Below, in pieces: positions 22,950 to 33,230 of a stretch of DNA of 43,980 nt. This DNA comes from Usnea hakonensis (taxonomy: Eukaryota; Ascomycota; Lecanoromycetes; Lecanorales; Parmeliaceae), in the NCBI GenBank assembly GCA_013423325.1, contig BLJB01000063.1:1-43980 (forward strand), in the 5' to 3' direction. The notes beneath the pieces were generated by a model. That model saw nothing but the letters and a program-made list of their open reading frames with translations, searched no databases and was not told the DNA's origin. Made by a program: the position numbers and the translations under genes. Position 1 is the first letter of the stretch. The number at the start of each line of letters is the position of its first letter.

Positions 22950-23330
22950 TAGCTTGTGGCCGGATGGATCTCCACCATGGCGGTCCGTACTCAGTGACGA
23001 TGATGTTGAAGATCGTTCCGGAATGCTCCTAGCTGGTAACTGGAACGTGTTCTTTTCCTTGCTTCCAGGTCCAGAATCTGCGGACGGTCTTTGAGTGCGA
23101 TCAAATGGAAACATTTTTTGGCGCTTGCTCTCCACGGATCTGGCCGGTGGATGGATCTCCACCATAGTGGTCCGCACTCAGTGACGATGATATTGAAGAT
23201 CGATCGAGAATTGTCCTAGCTGGTAAGTCGAACCTGGTCTGTCCAGGTCCAGAATCTGCAGGAGGATCTCGAGTGCGGTCAAATGGAAACATCTTAAGTT
23301 GAGCTCTTGGCGCTTGCTCTCCGCGGATCT
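22950..23330. repeat. Tandem duplication, two copies of about 185 bp
   Basis: Copy 1 about 22950-23141 and copy 2 about 23142-23330 share GATCTCCACCAT, CACTCAGTGACGATGAT, TCCTAGCTGGTAA, CAGAATCTGC, TCAAATGGAAACAT and GGCGCTTGCTCTCC at offsets of 178-188 bp. The minus-strand translation repeats as MFPFDRT...ADSGPG...SSSLS, but no start, stop or family supports a gene. Confidence 0.8.
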
Positions 23331-24432
23331 TATCGCAATCGGTGGTACGATGATCCACCAGGGAGGATGGGTGTCTGTGGAAGGTTGACGTCCGTCGGCA
23401 ACACTGGGTTATGAGGATGTTGGACCTCTTCTGACCCTCGTTGGCCGCTGTTCAATCTTCTTGCGCAGCAAGCATCCCCCAATAATCATTCAGCATGTGG
23501 CCCAACTCCAGTGTGGTGCTTGATAGAACGGTTTCTCTGCGATAAATGTGGCAACGCCGCCAAGATCGGGGCCGCGACGAGCTGTGGCCTTCTTGTCTTG
23601 AGGCTGCTGCTTTGGACAAGAGCGTTTACTCCATATATCTCACGCTGCAACTCAGACAGGCACCGTGTCATGTCTGCTTCAAAGATCCTGAGCTCCCACA
23701 ACCAAGGCTGAATAAAGGCCCTTGAGTTGTCATCTCGTGCAGGAGTGCGTGAGGAACCCTAAGAAGACAGCAGTCCAAAGCCAAGTATAAGCTTGAGAGG
23801 GATCTGTGAGAACTGCATGGTTAGCGGTTTCCATACATGACAGAAGTCGAACTCCTGATCAAGAAGTCTGACAGCATAGCTGTTAGGGGAGCGCCCGACA
23901 CGTTCCTCACGACAGGTCTTCCTTCTTGAGTCACAGCATCGATAGAAGAAGAATCGCACAGCGTGGTACTGACCTATGCTGCACTTGATAAAAGTTGCTG
24001 CCTTAGTCTGGGGGCGTAAAGTTGACAGTCAGACAGGGGCTGCTCGCCGAATGTGTTGATCGTGGGCTCACGGAGGTAGCTCAAGCTACGAAGCTTGAAG
24101 TAATAGAGAAGATGCTTACACTTGACGGCAGAACGATATTCTGGTGTCAAGGTAGTGGAGCTTTTCAGCTAGCGACTGATCATGGGTTGAAAAGGTAGAC
24201 AACGATTTGTTGGTAAGGTGATTACTTGTGAGATTTGCTGTGTCTCATATTCCAACTAGCGCGGATCGGTTTGTATACATCACTCAACCATCCTTTTGCA
24301 TCAAAACTTAAATATATACGACACCTCATCCTTCAGCCACCTACGAAACCTCATCTGAACAACGACACTTCGAGTTCACATATTTACATAAAAGAATCCA
24401 AAAGCAGAAACGCAAACTTCATAACGTTCAAG
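23331..24432. other. Intergenic region
   Basis: No gene supported. Frames at 23486-23701 (minus) and 23759-23959 (minus) are short and without motifs. DNA from about 24235 to 24432 is the AT-richer leader and promoter of the secreted-protein gene; the plus-strand frame extends up to 24235 but without protein-like composition before 24433. Confidence 0.4.
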
Positions 24433-24867
24433 ATGCGTACCACTGTCAAACTCATCATCATCGGCATCGTTCTATTCCTCTTCCCGGTGACCGCACTCAA
24501 TCCAGTACCCAGCAGCCGCCTAGAGCGTTTCCTCGACGCGGAGGATAAGATGCTTGTCAATATCAAGCATCACGAGGCCCACGATAAGGGTCTGTACACC
24601 AAGGCCCTACTGAACGAGATGAAGGCTGTAAGGAATGAGATCAGCGAAGTGATGGTCGAGTTGGGCTGCCCCGAGCAGCAGGAAGATCCCCTTTGCAGCA
24701 TGCTATTTATGCAGGCGCTGCAATTGACTACTCATCTCGCGTATCAAAAGCACATGTGGCACGATCACGCTCACGACCAGGTTATGAAAGGCATGGCCAA
24801 CTCTGGGCAGCAGGGAGGCAAGGTTGTCTTCAACAAGGTGGTTCGCGAGGATGCCGGACCTGAATAG
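24433..24867 (+). CDS. Small secreted His-rich protein
   Basis: 144 residues, single exon. I chose the ATG at 24433 rather than the upstream in-frame 24235, because it opens a textbook signal peptide: positive TVK, hydrophobic core LIIIGIVLFLFPV, small residues TALN before a likely cleavage near residue 22-23. The mature part is about 120 residues, charged and helical, with only two cysteines (Cys79, Cys88), which could form one disulfide. Histidines cluster at 47-50 (HHEAH type) and at 107-114 (H-x2-H-x-H-x-H), which could bind metal. No known domain. The size and features fit a candidate secreted protein or effector, but nothing shows a role. Confidence 0.65.
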   Translation: MRTTVKLIIIGIVLFLFPVTALNPVPSSRLERFLDAEDKMLVNIKHHEAHDKGLYTKALLNEMKAVRNEISEVMVELGCPEQQEDPLCSMLFMQALQLTTHLAYQKHMWHDHAHDQVMKGMANSGQQGGKVVFNKVVREDAGPE

Positions 24868-26365
24868 TAAGGAAATCTGGCCGCTCTCGAGAATGCAAGA
24901 TGTTAATGGATATGAGATTAGGGGAATCAGCCGCTCGCTGATCGGATCATTCGGTGTACGACAGCACTACGGTGGACGACAGCATTGCGGTGGAGCTAAG
25001 CACGGACGAACATAGCTAAACGTGCATACCTCTGCCGTCTCTCTTCCTTGCGGAGGAGCTAAGCACGGACGAACATAGCTAACTGTGCATACCTCTGCCG
25101 TCTCTCTTTCTTTGCCCTTGATGTCCCAAATGTCAAAATTCCGCCATACCTCCATGATCAAGAACCTGGATACCCATAACAACAACGATACCCGCACCAG
25201 CAACTCCCATCCTTAAACCTCACCAACAAGGATCCAAGCTCCTCTGCCAATTTCCCACCTCTCCCTCTTCCCCTCCTCACGCGTCAATCCCTCGTCATCA
25301 GGCCCAAAAAACACGCGTTAATGCGCATCCGTCACCCCCCCATCCCCATCCCCCGTATCGTGATCCGCCCTCACATCCCACCATCTTCAGCGGCTCTTCC
25401 AACTCGCGCTCCTCTATCCAGAAGTCCGCAAGACGCGCACTCGACATTTGAACCCCCCCCCCACCCGAGCCCAAACCTAACCCTTCACACCAGCTCCTCG
25501 ATCTCCCCAAGGACGTTCGAAGGGCTTCGTGCCTCCAGAGAAAGCAAAGCAACGGAAATTTCTACTCAACTTAAAATACCCCACCATCCCCAGCCGCCTC
25601 GTTGCCCTCGCACCTTCCCCTCCCACCAACCCTCCACACACACTCCTTCTTTCCCCCTCCCCTTCGCAATACAATCCCCCCTCATCCACTCTACTTGAAC
25701 AAACGTCGCTGTGCCATTTTCTCCACGACCTAGCTAGCCTTTCTCTCTGATATATATCGGCATCGCGATACTGAAGGGCGAGCTGCAGACCCGTTTGCTT
25801 AAGGGAGGGAGGGAGGGTAGATGATGCTGGTATTGAGGGAGAGAGAGAGAGAGAGAGAGAGGGGGGTGGGGAGAGAGGGGGAGGGGGGAGGGGGGGAGGG
25901 GAGAGGGGGGGTGGGGTGGATGGATGGATACTGGGCTTTTTGAACTCTAGTTTGGAAAGTTCATCGGCGTTCTTCGCCTGCCTCCGTACCGACCCCTACT
26001 CCTCTCTCTTCCTTTTCCCTCTCTCTCGGACCAAAAGCCCACTACTTTGCCGATCAAGCCCCAACCTGCCCTCGTTAAAACCGTCTAAATGCCTAACGCG
26101 TAACATGTCTACATCTGACCCAACTAATATACCGGTATCCTACTATTATACTGCTCCTTCTCGCTTCGCCTACTCTGCTCTGCCATCGCGTCGCGAGCTG
26201 GTCTAGTCTAGTCTATTATAAGCTGAGTAAGGTCGTAATCGTTATGTTTGAAAAGAGAGAATAAATAAAAAAAGGCAAGAAGGAAAGAAGAAAGGGGAAA
26301 TAAAATACTAGACGAGAGTCGAGATTCCTAATATCATAGTAGTTGAGTTTGAGCGAGTATTATTA
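24868..26365. other. Gene-poor stretch with simple repeats
   Basis: Holds a 63-bp tandem repeat (24992-25117), a C-rich segment (about 25330-25700, where frames such as 25321-25698 read as Pro/Ser-rich and look non-coding), and GA/G-rich low complexity at about 25800-25918, including a (GA)n run. The frame 25916-26206 has no motif. The last 100 bases may be the 3-prime end of the minus-strand gene that follows. Confidence 0.45.
24992..25117. repeat. 63-bp tandem repeat, two copies
   Basis: Copies 24992-25054 and 25055-25117 begin GGAGCTAAGCACGGACGAAC and are nearly identical. A shorter degenerate repeat of GGTGGACGACAGCA type precedes them at about 24957-24990. Confidence 0.9.
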
Positions 26366-26977
26366 TTAGAAGAATGAGTCGACTACAAAAGTACTTACTT
26401 GCCCATCCATGCCATTTGTCATTTTCCAGAAAGAAAGAAGAGTGCCGCATCCGACCTCCGCCTCGTATCCGCCAGCTAGCCGGGGGCGGGATATGAATGC
26501 AAGGGCACCTGCGGAAAACAGCGAGGTGTCTGCCGCAGTAATCGGGATTCCGGTCATTGAGTTGTATGCGATGGCTAGTAATGATAGCTTCCATGCGACA
26601 GCCTCTACAACATACGCGACCGCCCCCATGCGACTTACAAACCCATAGTCAACGTGCAACGATGAGGCATATATGCCGGAGCTTAAAGCTTCGTACGAAC
26701 CATCAATTCCTTTCCTCAGCCGCACTACCAGCATTGTATGCCCCAGCAAAATCGAGTTCAATATGGGTCGTGCAAGGCTCCAGGCAGCCCTCTTAGTGTG
26801 CCATGTAACCTCCGTCTTTTCATTATCGATCCCGATTTCGTACTAGAGTACTAGGAGCGGCCTTATACTTAATATCTATTCCCTAAATAGGTGAGGGTTC
26901 TCCACACCCTCTTTAATACACAGGTTCCTCACTGGACCCAGCTCCAGCTCATCAAATCTCACTATCCCATCTCCCAT
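26366..26977 (-). CDS. Unrecognised small protein with hydrophobic segments, spliced
   Basis: Minus strand. Model: exon 1 26977-26933 (ATG at 26977, MGDGIVRFDELELGP), intron 26932-26843 (90 nt, GTGAGG donor, CTCTAG acceptor), exon 2 from 26842. Exon 2 reads YEIGIDNEKTEVTWHTKRAA, WSLARPILNSILLGHTMLVV, then several apolar stretches (MGAVAYVVEAVAWKLSLLAI, FSAGALAFISRPRLAGGYEA). It either runs to a TAA at 26366 (173 residues) or splices at a good GTAAGT donor at 26398 into a third exon from 26327. The joined frame is consistently protein-like on both sides of the intron. I do not recognise the family; a small membrane protein is possible. It could also be another decaying gene, since the 3-prime end is unclear. 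Confidence 0.45.
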
Positions 26978-27169
26978 TCCCAACTTCGAAACCCGTCCCC
27001 TCTTCGCCTCACAATCAACATTACCCCTCTTTGAAGTCTACGCCAACGCCATTGAGATGATATCGATTCTAGTCGAGGGATTCTACTTGCTAAACATTGT
27101 ATTCCCTATCCAGCTGAAAGCTCCCCTTACCGTTCAGAAATCACAATCTCTCCCTGGCCGCCCTCATCG

Positions 27170-27775
27170 CCCAAGTTCCAAGGAAGACACGCCATTCAAG
27201 CAGTCTACGATGCCGGCATGGCCCTGGCCGCGAAGCCCGTCACCAGGACAGAGTACACTCCCCGGATGTACGCGGGGATGTTCATCGACAACCACCAGGT
27301 CGGAGTTTCTGAAATGGCAGCTCAAAGATGCGGAAGAGGCCGTTCCGAACAGCAGGCACAGTCAGTCTCATCAACAATGCCAACTCGACCAGCACTCGGC
27401 TGCTTGCGCATGGTGATTTAGTGACCAGGGTCCAGGATATTTCGGGCGTCATAACGGATCCCAAAGACTCCAAATTCACAGTCAAGTACCACATTTAGGG
27501 GAAAGAAACACATTGACATTGTGGAGATAATTCTCCGCATTCCTAGACGCCATGGCAACGGCCGCAAAATCCGACATGGCCGCCACGGGTGCACATGTGA
27601 ATTCGGTCAGTATATCAGGCACCGCTGCTCTCAACGTGCACCAGGTACTGGGGCCGCTTAGCTGGTTACATTTGATCCGGACTCTGACATTTACTCTAAG
27701 ACCTGCTAGCTGCGGGGCACCGAGATACACGAAATCGATTTTGAAATGTTCTACGATGGGAAATTTATCAGCTAG
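27170..27775 (+). pseudogene. Relic of a spliced gene, frameshifts and in-frame stop
   Basis: Plus strand. Successive frames read KFQGRHAIQAVYDAGMALAA and TEYTPRMYAGMFIDNHQ, then EFLKWQLKDAEEAVPNS, then GTVSLINNANSTSTRLLAHG and SKFTVKYHI followed by TAG (27496-27498). A further segment reads FSAFLDAMATAAKSDMAATG and GTAALNVHQ, splices at a good intron (27645-27709, CTGAC branch, TGCTAG acceptor) and ends LRGTEIHEIDFEMFYDGKFI-S, TAG at 27773-27775. All parts look like pieces of one protein of roughly 200-250 residues in three frames. The family is not recognised. A short intact ORF from 27552 with the intron would give 52 residues, but is more likely the tail of the relic. Confidence 0.5.
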
Positions 27776-28819
27776 GGTTTTTTGATGAGTCTGGGTCTGG
27801 CTCAATACAAGTATGGTGTCTTCTGGATAGATTGAAATGTATGTGGTGTGGGTGTTGGACAGAGGGAGGGAGGGAGGGAGGGAGGGAGGGAGGGAGCGGT
27901 CCCCTGAATTTTCTGGGTCTTAAGACGTTGGATCAGGATGTTATTTCTCGGGGAAGCAGTAGACGGAAAATGATAGTGAGCGGGAGTTTAGCGCTCTCGA
28001 TTTATTTCACACTACATCATAGTAAGTTACCTATACCACGAGCATGAACCCATTCTCCACCAGGACACAACAACTTCATCCCCCCACCCAGATCGACAAC
28101 TCTTCAGTCAAATCACCCTCCTCCTTAGCCCTAATAGCTATCACAAGACACAACAAAGGTGATTTTCCATTTTTCGGAAATGGAAAGGAATGGAAAGTGA
28201 ATCTGAAGAGTAAGGTAGGATACAATAGTGATTTTTGGATTTTTACAGCTTACTTTACTATATAAGGTATCTATAGAGAAATTTCTGCCTCTTAAGTACG
28301 AATCCTCTATTCTATAACGCTCAAGTCTTCACAGAGTAAGGTAGCTATCACAAGACACAAAGGTGATTTTTTTCCGGAATGGAAAGTGATCTGAGTGATT
28401 TTAATTGTGATTTAGGCTTTGTCTCACTTCCTCCATTCACACGGTAGGTAGATAATGATCGTTAGGGGCTAGATAGAGTGGTTGTGCGATGGATGGATGG
28501 ATGGATGGGCTGGAGTAGAAGAATCTCTCTTTGTTTGCTACATTTTTGTGTTTTATGGGACGGGACGGGGGAATGGTCTTTGTGTGTGTGGCTGGACAAA
28601 GAATTGTCTTTGGTGAATGGGTTTGGTTGAAATCCAATGAGGGGATGATTGATTGATCGATGGATGGATGGGATGGATGGATGGGGGAGGTACTTAATAA
28701 TTCACATCTGATCCCACGGTCTCGCAATTCGAAAGAAAGATAGCAAGCTTTGGAAAAAAAAAAAAAAAACATTCACAGCAGAACCTCTCATCTTCCCTCC
28801 CGATCTTGATATCACAAAC
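27776..28819. other. Intergenic with microsatellites and a direct repeat
   Basis: Holds (GGGA)n at about 27862-27896, a direct repeat (about 28135-28219 and 28333-28397, offset 207 bp, sharing TAGCTATCACAAGACAC), ATGG/GATG microsatellites at about 28490-28508 and 28655-28684, and an A17 run near 28753. The last part is the RING gene promoter. No gene supported. Confidence 0.6.
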
Positions 28820-30013
28820 ATGTCCGACCACCTCAGAGGAGAAATACGACCTCGATCAAACTCCATCGTCCTCCGCGAAATGGACCAATTACTCGGAGAC
28901 CTCGACACCCCCGGCGCCGCCGCCCAACAACAACAACAACAACAACAACAACCCCCCTCCCGCCTTCCTCGATCAAACTCGCTCATCAACGCCGAGATCG
29001 AGCAAATGATCACCGACCTGCAAACCGCCGACCAAGCCCATCACGCCCGAGTTCAGGAAATCCGTCACAGCATGCCGTTCTTCGCCGCCGATGCGGAGCT
29101 CTTTCGCCGAGCGGGCGTGCTGGGGAGCCGCGAGGCGGTGCGGTTGCAGGGTATGTCTAGGAATGCTCTTGCTGCCGCGGGGGGGGAACCACTGACGGCT
29201 GCAGGGAAACGGTTCGTGGAGCAGCTTCCTGTGGTTGAGGAGGGTGATTTTCCAGACGAGACGAGTTGCGGTATTTGTATGGAGGCGTATGGGAGCACGG
29301 ATGATCTGGAGTCTAGGGTGGGGCTTCCGTGTGGCCATTTGTTGGGTAGGAGGTGCGTTGAGAGGTGGCTTGGGACGTGCAATACTTGTCCGTTGTGCCG
29401 GCGGGTGCTGTTTGAAGAGGATGGCGAGAGTGAGGCTTTTCTGGAATTGCAGGAGATATTGCAGCGTCTGGGACCGGCGGTTACGACGCTTTTCCTGCGT
29501 CTGTTGGAACATGTGGCGTATGCGGGTACCGAGGGCTCGAGCATTGAAGATGTCGTGAACTCAATTGGTCGCGCTGCCTCTCCCGAAACAGATCCATCGC
29601 CAAATGCGACCACTACAGTTGACAATCCCGAGGAAGCAGTCCCAATCACAGAAAACGAGCTCGAGGAATTGTGGACGGAAGTCACGGAAATTTGCCATCA
29701 GCTCGAAGCACTAGAAACGAGAGTAACAGCATACAACTCTGACGCGGCGGACGGACAGCTAGGACCCGAGAGCGATGCGGAATTCGAACAGATCTTTGCG
29801 CTCAATGAGGAGCTCTTTGACAGGTGGGAAGACGTTCGTTGGGAGATGATGGAGATGCATGACCATGGCGTGGTGAGCGGATTGCTAGGACCCGAGAGAC
29901 AAAGGCAATTCAGACAGCTCGCCGCAGACATCGCTCTCAGGACGGACATGTTTCGCCTTCGTCGTCAGGAGATGATGGAGATGCGTGGGGATTCGCCTTC
30001 TAGGGTTGAGTAG
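28820..30013 (+). CDS. RING-finger protein (putative E3 ligase) 1
   Basis: 397 residues, single exon. RING domains usually bind an E2 enzyme and promote ubiquitin transfer. N-terminus: a polyGln run (residues 36-44, CAA repeat) flanked by two RSNS motifs, then a helical stretch. RING ligands: Cys150, Cys153, Cys171, His173, Cys179, Cys190, Cys193. The block reads LPCGHLLGRRCVERW, so the fifth metal-ligand position (normally Cys or His) is Gly176. The C-terminal 200 residues are acidic and predicted helical (ELEELWTEVTEICHQLEALE), with two GPE-type repeats (GQLGPESDAEFEQ and GLLGPERQRQFRQ). It converges on a second RING gene 514 bp away and resembles a third, so this is a local family. Substrate unknown. 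Confidence 0.85.
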   Translation: MSDHLRGEIRPRSNSIVLREMDQLLGDLDTPGAAAQQQQQQQQQPPSRLPRSNSLINAEIEQMITDLQTADQAHHARVQEIRHSMPFFAADAELFRRAGVLGSREAVRLQGMSRNALAAAGGEPLTAAGKRFVEQLPVVEEGDFPDETSCGICMEAYGSTDDLESRVGLPCGHLLGRRCVERWLGTCNTCPLCRRVLFEEDGESEAFLELQEILQRLGPAVTTLFLRLLEHVAYAGTEGSSIEDVVNSIGRAASPETDPSPNATTTVDNPEEAVPITENELEELWTEVTEICHQLEALETRVTAYNSDAADGQLGPESDAEFEQIFALNEELFDRWEDVRWEMMEMHDHGVVSGLLGPERQRQFRQLAADIALRTDMFRLRRQEMMEMRGDSPSRVE

Positions 30014-30527
30014 GTTTTCTGTGGGTCTTGTTTTCTGACTGACTGAGCAATGTGAGCATTAGCAGTGGTGCAAATTGGATGGGCATGATAGATTGCAAAT
30101 GGTAGGCCAGAGGTGTTGTTTATTGGAAAGTAGTTTCTGAGCATGTTGGATACGAGTCTGTTAGCGGAAGAAATGTCATGGCTGTACCATCCGATAGATC
30201 AGGCTGACAATTGACACAAGTGATACTAGAATTACGCGTTACAGAGTATCTGTATACATTATATAGCCAGAGTTCTATACGCTATAGAGAGGAAGATTGA
30301 TTTAGTAAGGGGAGATGGTGTAATTTAGCGCAATCGAATTAGCACTAAGAGAGATACACGGAAGAACTACCTACCAAGCACAAGCCTGCCCTAAGGAAGT
30401 CCGTCCCTCTGTACAAGTACCTATTCTTGCAAGAGGATTTATGATTACCACAGTCTGCTCAAAGCCAATGCTTCCTAAGAACCCCCAACCATCATCGCCT
30501 CCCCCCTACCCTCTACCCTCCGTCTGT
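30014..30527. other. Intergenic between convergent RING genes
   Basis: Shared 3-prime region of two convergent genes. No coding frame supported; moderately AT-rich. Confidence 0.5.
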
Positions 30528-32417
30528 CTAGCCCTCAGTTCTCCGTCTCCTCCTCTCTGCCCGCATTCTCTGCACCACCTCAATTCGCTCAGCATGTTCA
30601 CTCCGGACGCGCGCAAGGTATCTCTGCTGATCTTCTTCCCTCTCCCGGTACCAATCCTCATTCTCTTGATCCCGCCCCGTCGTGATTCTCTCTGGCATTC
30701 CGCGCTCGGCAATGCGCTCAATCTCGCGCCCCATCGCGAGTGTCTCACGCTCTATACTCTCAAGGTAGTGGTCCTCTTCACGGAGTGCAGTCGACCGATC
30801 TGTGAAACCCTCCTCGGAATGATCAGAGATATCATGTCCCGAGGAAGCGTCGTCCGGGAAATCATCCATTTGGGGAAAGATAGGAACGCGCTCCAACACA
30901 ACGGCGCGACAGACGGGACAACAGTTGTTCTTGCGATTCGTGGCAGGGGATTTGAACCACGTCAGCAGACAAGCCTTGCCCAGTACGTGATTGCAAGGGA
31001 GTCGTACCGGACACTCTCGCTGGTACGGACCGTAGTATTTTTCCATGCAAATGGCGCATTCTTGCCTGTCCGCTGGTAGATCAAGGATGACGTGGACTGG
31101 AAGCCCATGTACGAACGACTCGATTCTCTCATTTGGAAATTGCAAATAGCTAGTTCTTTGCCCGGCTGACGGCATGGCGAAGTCGTAGCTAAGATATTCA
31201 TATGTTGTAGGGATTGTTCTGCGTCTCGTGTTGCTCCGAGTCATTGTATCCGCTTCATGATTTGGATGAGCAACATTTGCATCTTGGGGTGGCCTGCGTA
31301 TCTCGCCGATCCTTGCACCACTCTCGTTTGCTCTGCGGGCCGCAGTATGGCTTGCGAATACCTCAGACGGAGGCTGTGCTCTATGACGGGGCTGATACGC
31401 TAGATTCATTGCTTCAAGTTGTCTCTCTCGCGCAGAAAGAGCTGGAGATTGCTCTGTAGCTGGACGCGGAGAATGCTCTGGCCGTGAACCGGTGTCTCGT
31501 GCAGCAAGTCCTCTATTATAGTCAATGGCTTCTTGAACGGCTGCAGAAAAGCTGCTGTGAGTTGGTTCAGCCATGCCCCGATAAGGTCTCTCGTTCGACA
31601 ATGGAAACTCTGAGAGTAGAGCTATAGGTGGACCTGGACATAGAGTCGTTCTAACAGAGCCTGAGCCTCGTGTAGAGCCTGAGCCTTGTGTAAAAGGCTC
31701 CAAATTCCTGTTCCTATTGCGCTCGGACCTATTGCGATCAAGTTCTTCTTCAAAAGTGGCAAGACGAGTGGTATATTCATCGTCGTCAAGATCAGCTGTA
31801 CTTAGAGAAGACGATCCGTCGAATGATGAAAATTCTGGAGATAGTGGTGGAGGAGGCGGTCCCCAAGGATGCGACGTAGATCTCAGTCTATTGCGCCCAG
31901 AAATAGAAGGCTCAGTAGCTCCCGAAACAGCGGCAGGATCCATCGCATCTCCTGGCAGGAGATGTGGATATGATGGCATTGGCGGAGGGGGCATTACCAA
32001 AGAGCCGGAGTCTAACGCAGCACGTCTCTGCTCTCTGACCCTATTACGCTGCGCTTCCAAAGCAGCGGCAGGATTCCCCGATGCAAATTCTGAAGGTGGG
32101 AATGTTGGACGCACGGAAGGAGGCATTCCCGGTGAGGCGACGCTGATCGCACCACGCCTCGGATTCTCAATCCTATGACGGTCCCATTCTGTTGCACGAG
32201 CGGCAATATGCTGATTCCTCAATCTCTCATGCTCCGCTTCCGGCATAGCTTGCGGATGCACGCGATAGCCATTATCATAAGGATTGGCGGTACGCTGTTC
32301 AGCCATGGGCGTAGGCGAATAGGCGTTTGTAAGACGTGAGCTGGGCTCCTGATCGTGTCGGTCGTGCCAGGCTAGACGGGTTGTTGGTGTTCGCGTGTCA
32401 TGGCGGTGGGGCTGCAT
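30528..32417 (-). CDS. RING-finger protein (putative E3 ligase) 2
   Basis: 629 residues, single exon, ATG at 32417. The N-terminal 440 residues are Arg/Pro/Ser-rich and probably disordered, with repeated Arg-Asn runs (about SERNRNRNLE) and two PPPPLSP/MPPPPMP-like proline runs. The RING is at about residues 454-503: CAIC, then LPCNHVLGKACLLTW and CCPVC. As in its neighbours, the fifth ligand position is Gly. After the RING comes an acidic then charged helical tail (ESIERETLAMGREIERIAER, REREEDQQRYLARVRSEHAE) ending in a basic RRRRRTEG, likely coiled coil. The order (disordered N-term, RING, charged helix) parallels the RING gene on the other strand. Likely ubiquitin ligase by family; no target can be inferred. 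Confidence 0.83.
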   Translation of the reverse strand: MQPHRHDTRTPTTRLAWHDRHDQEPSSRLTNAYSPTPMAEQRTANPYDNGYRVHPQAMPEAEHERLRNQHIAARATEWDRHRIENPRRGAISVASPGMPPSVRPTFPPSEFASGNPAAALEAQRNRVREQRRAALDSGSLVMPPPPMPSYPHLLPGDAMDPAAVSGATEPSISGRNRLRSTSHPWGPPPPPLSPEFSSFDGSSSLSTADLDDDEYTTRLATFEEELDRNRSERNRNRNLEPFTQGSGSTRGSGSVRTTLCPGPPIALLSEFPLSNERPYRGMAEPTHSSFSAAVQEAIDYNRGLAARDTGSRPEHSPRPATEQSPALSARERQLEAMNLAYQPRHRAQPPSEVFASHTAARRANESGARIGEIRRPPQDANVAHPNHEADTMTRSNTRRRTIPTTYEYLSYDFAMPSAGQRTSYLQFPNERIESFVHGLPVHVILDLPADRQECAICMEKYYGPYQRECPVRLPCNHVLGKACLLTWFKSPATNRKNNCCPVCRAVVLERVPIFPQMDDFPDDASSGHDISDHSEEGFTDRSTALREEDHYLESIERETLAMGREIERIAERGMPERITTGRDQENEDWYREREEDQQRYLARVRSEHAERIEVVQRMRAERRRRRTEG

Positions 32418-33150
32418 GTAGCTGTTTTTCGTAGATGTTGTGGGTGGTGGGTGGTGGGTGGTGGGCTGTTGTAGCTAAGACTTTTGAATTGGATTTCTTG
32501 GTGCTTGGATGTAGATGTAAGGATACACAGATGATAAATGGGGCGTGCGAAAAGATGGATACTTTTAAAGAGATAAGAGAGTGTGGAGTGTGTTATGGAT
32601 AATCAAATCATGAAGAGTATCAGGCAACGAAGTGAGTGATGTTTGGTATGTGAAGCTGGAGCGAGGTCGAGGTCATGGCAAACATGAGGAAGTGACGTTT
32701 GACTCGCGGAAGGAGCTGTGTTATGACTTAAGCTATACACCATCAAACCAATTTTAATTTGACGCTTTGGTGTGAATCTTCAATCTCCGAGCGCTCCTCA
32801 GCATGTGGATTTTGTATTACACGTACTCTGAGTGTATAAAAGTAAATGGAGGGAAAGAACGCGTTGAGAATGAATTGAAAGTCTCTTGGCAACACGATTA
32901 ACAAGGTCTCAGATATTGATGTTGCGTGAAGGAGGTCTGGAACTTCGTAACATAGGGTACATAGGGTCATTCTGTCGGAGAAAGGGCATCCAAATCTATC
33001 TGGTGATGAGGCTTTCCCGAAGCCTGCCAACGGCCTCGCCATTCGCCTCCATAATGCATCCCAAGACAAGGCATTCCATGACACAGCACAATTTCGCGAA
33101 GTTGCGACCGCAACCTTCTCCTGTCATCAACCTCATGCATCCCCAATTCG
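32418..33150. other. Intergenic, promoter side of RING gene 2
   Basis: Begins with a TGGGTGG microsatellite (about 32439-32465). Contains the upstream region of RING gene 2 and the 3-prime flank of RING gene 3. The plus-strand frame 32886-33779 overlaps RING gene 3 antisense and is a shadow. Confidence 0.45.
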
Positions 33151-33230
33151 TTACGCTTCTCGCAGGCTTTGATCCTCCCCTTGTCTCCGCATCCGCTCTC
33201 GAATCCTCCCCAAACGCTCTTCAATCCCCA

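Noticed and set aside
22362..22978. Overlapping long ORFs on both strands (188 and 158 codons)
   Set aside because: They run through duplicated DNA, neither has a motif, and the plus-strand one covers the minus-strand relic exon.
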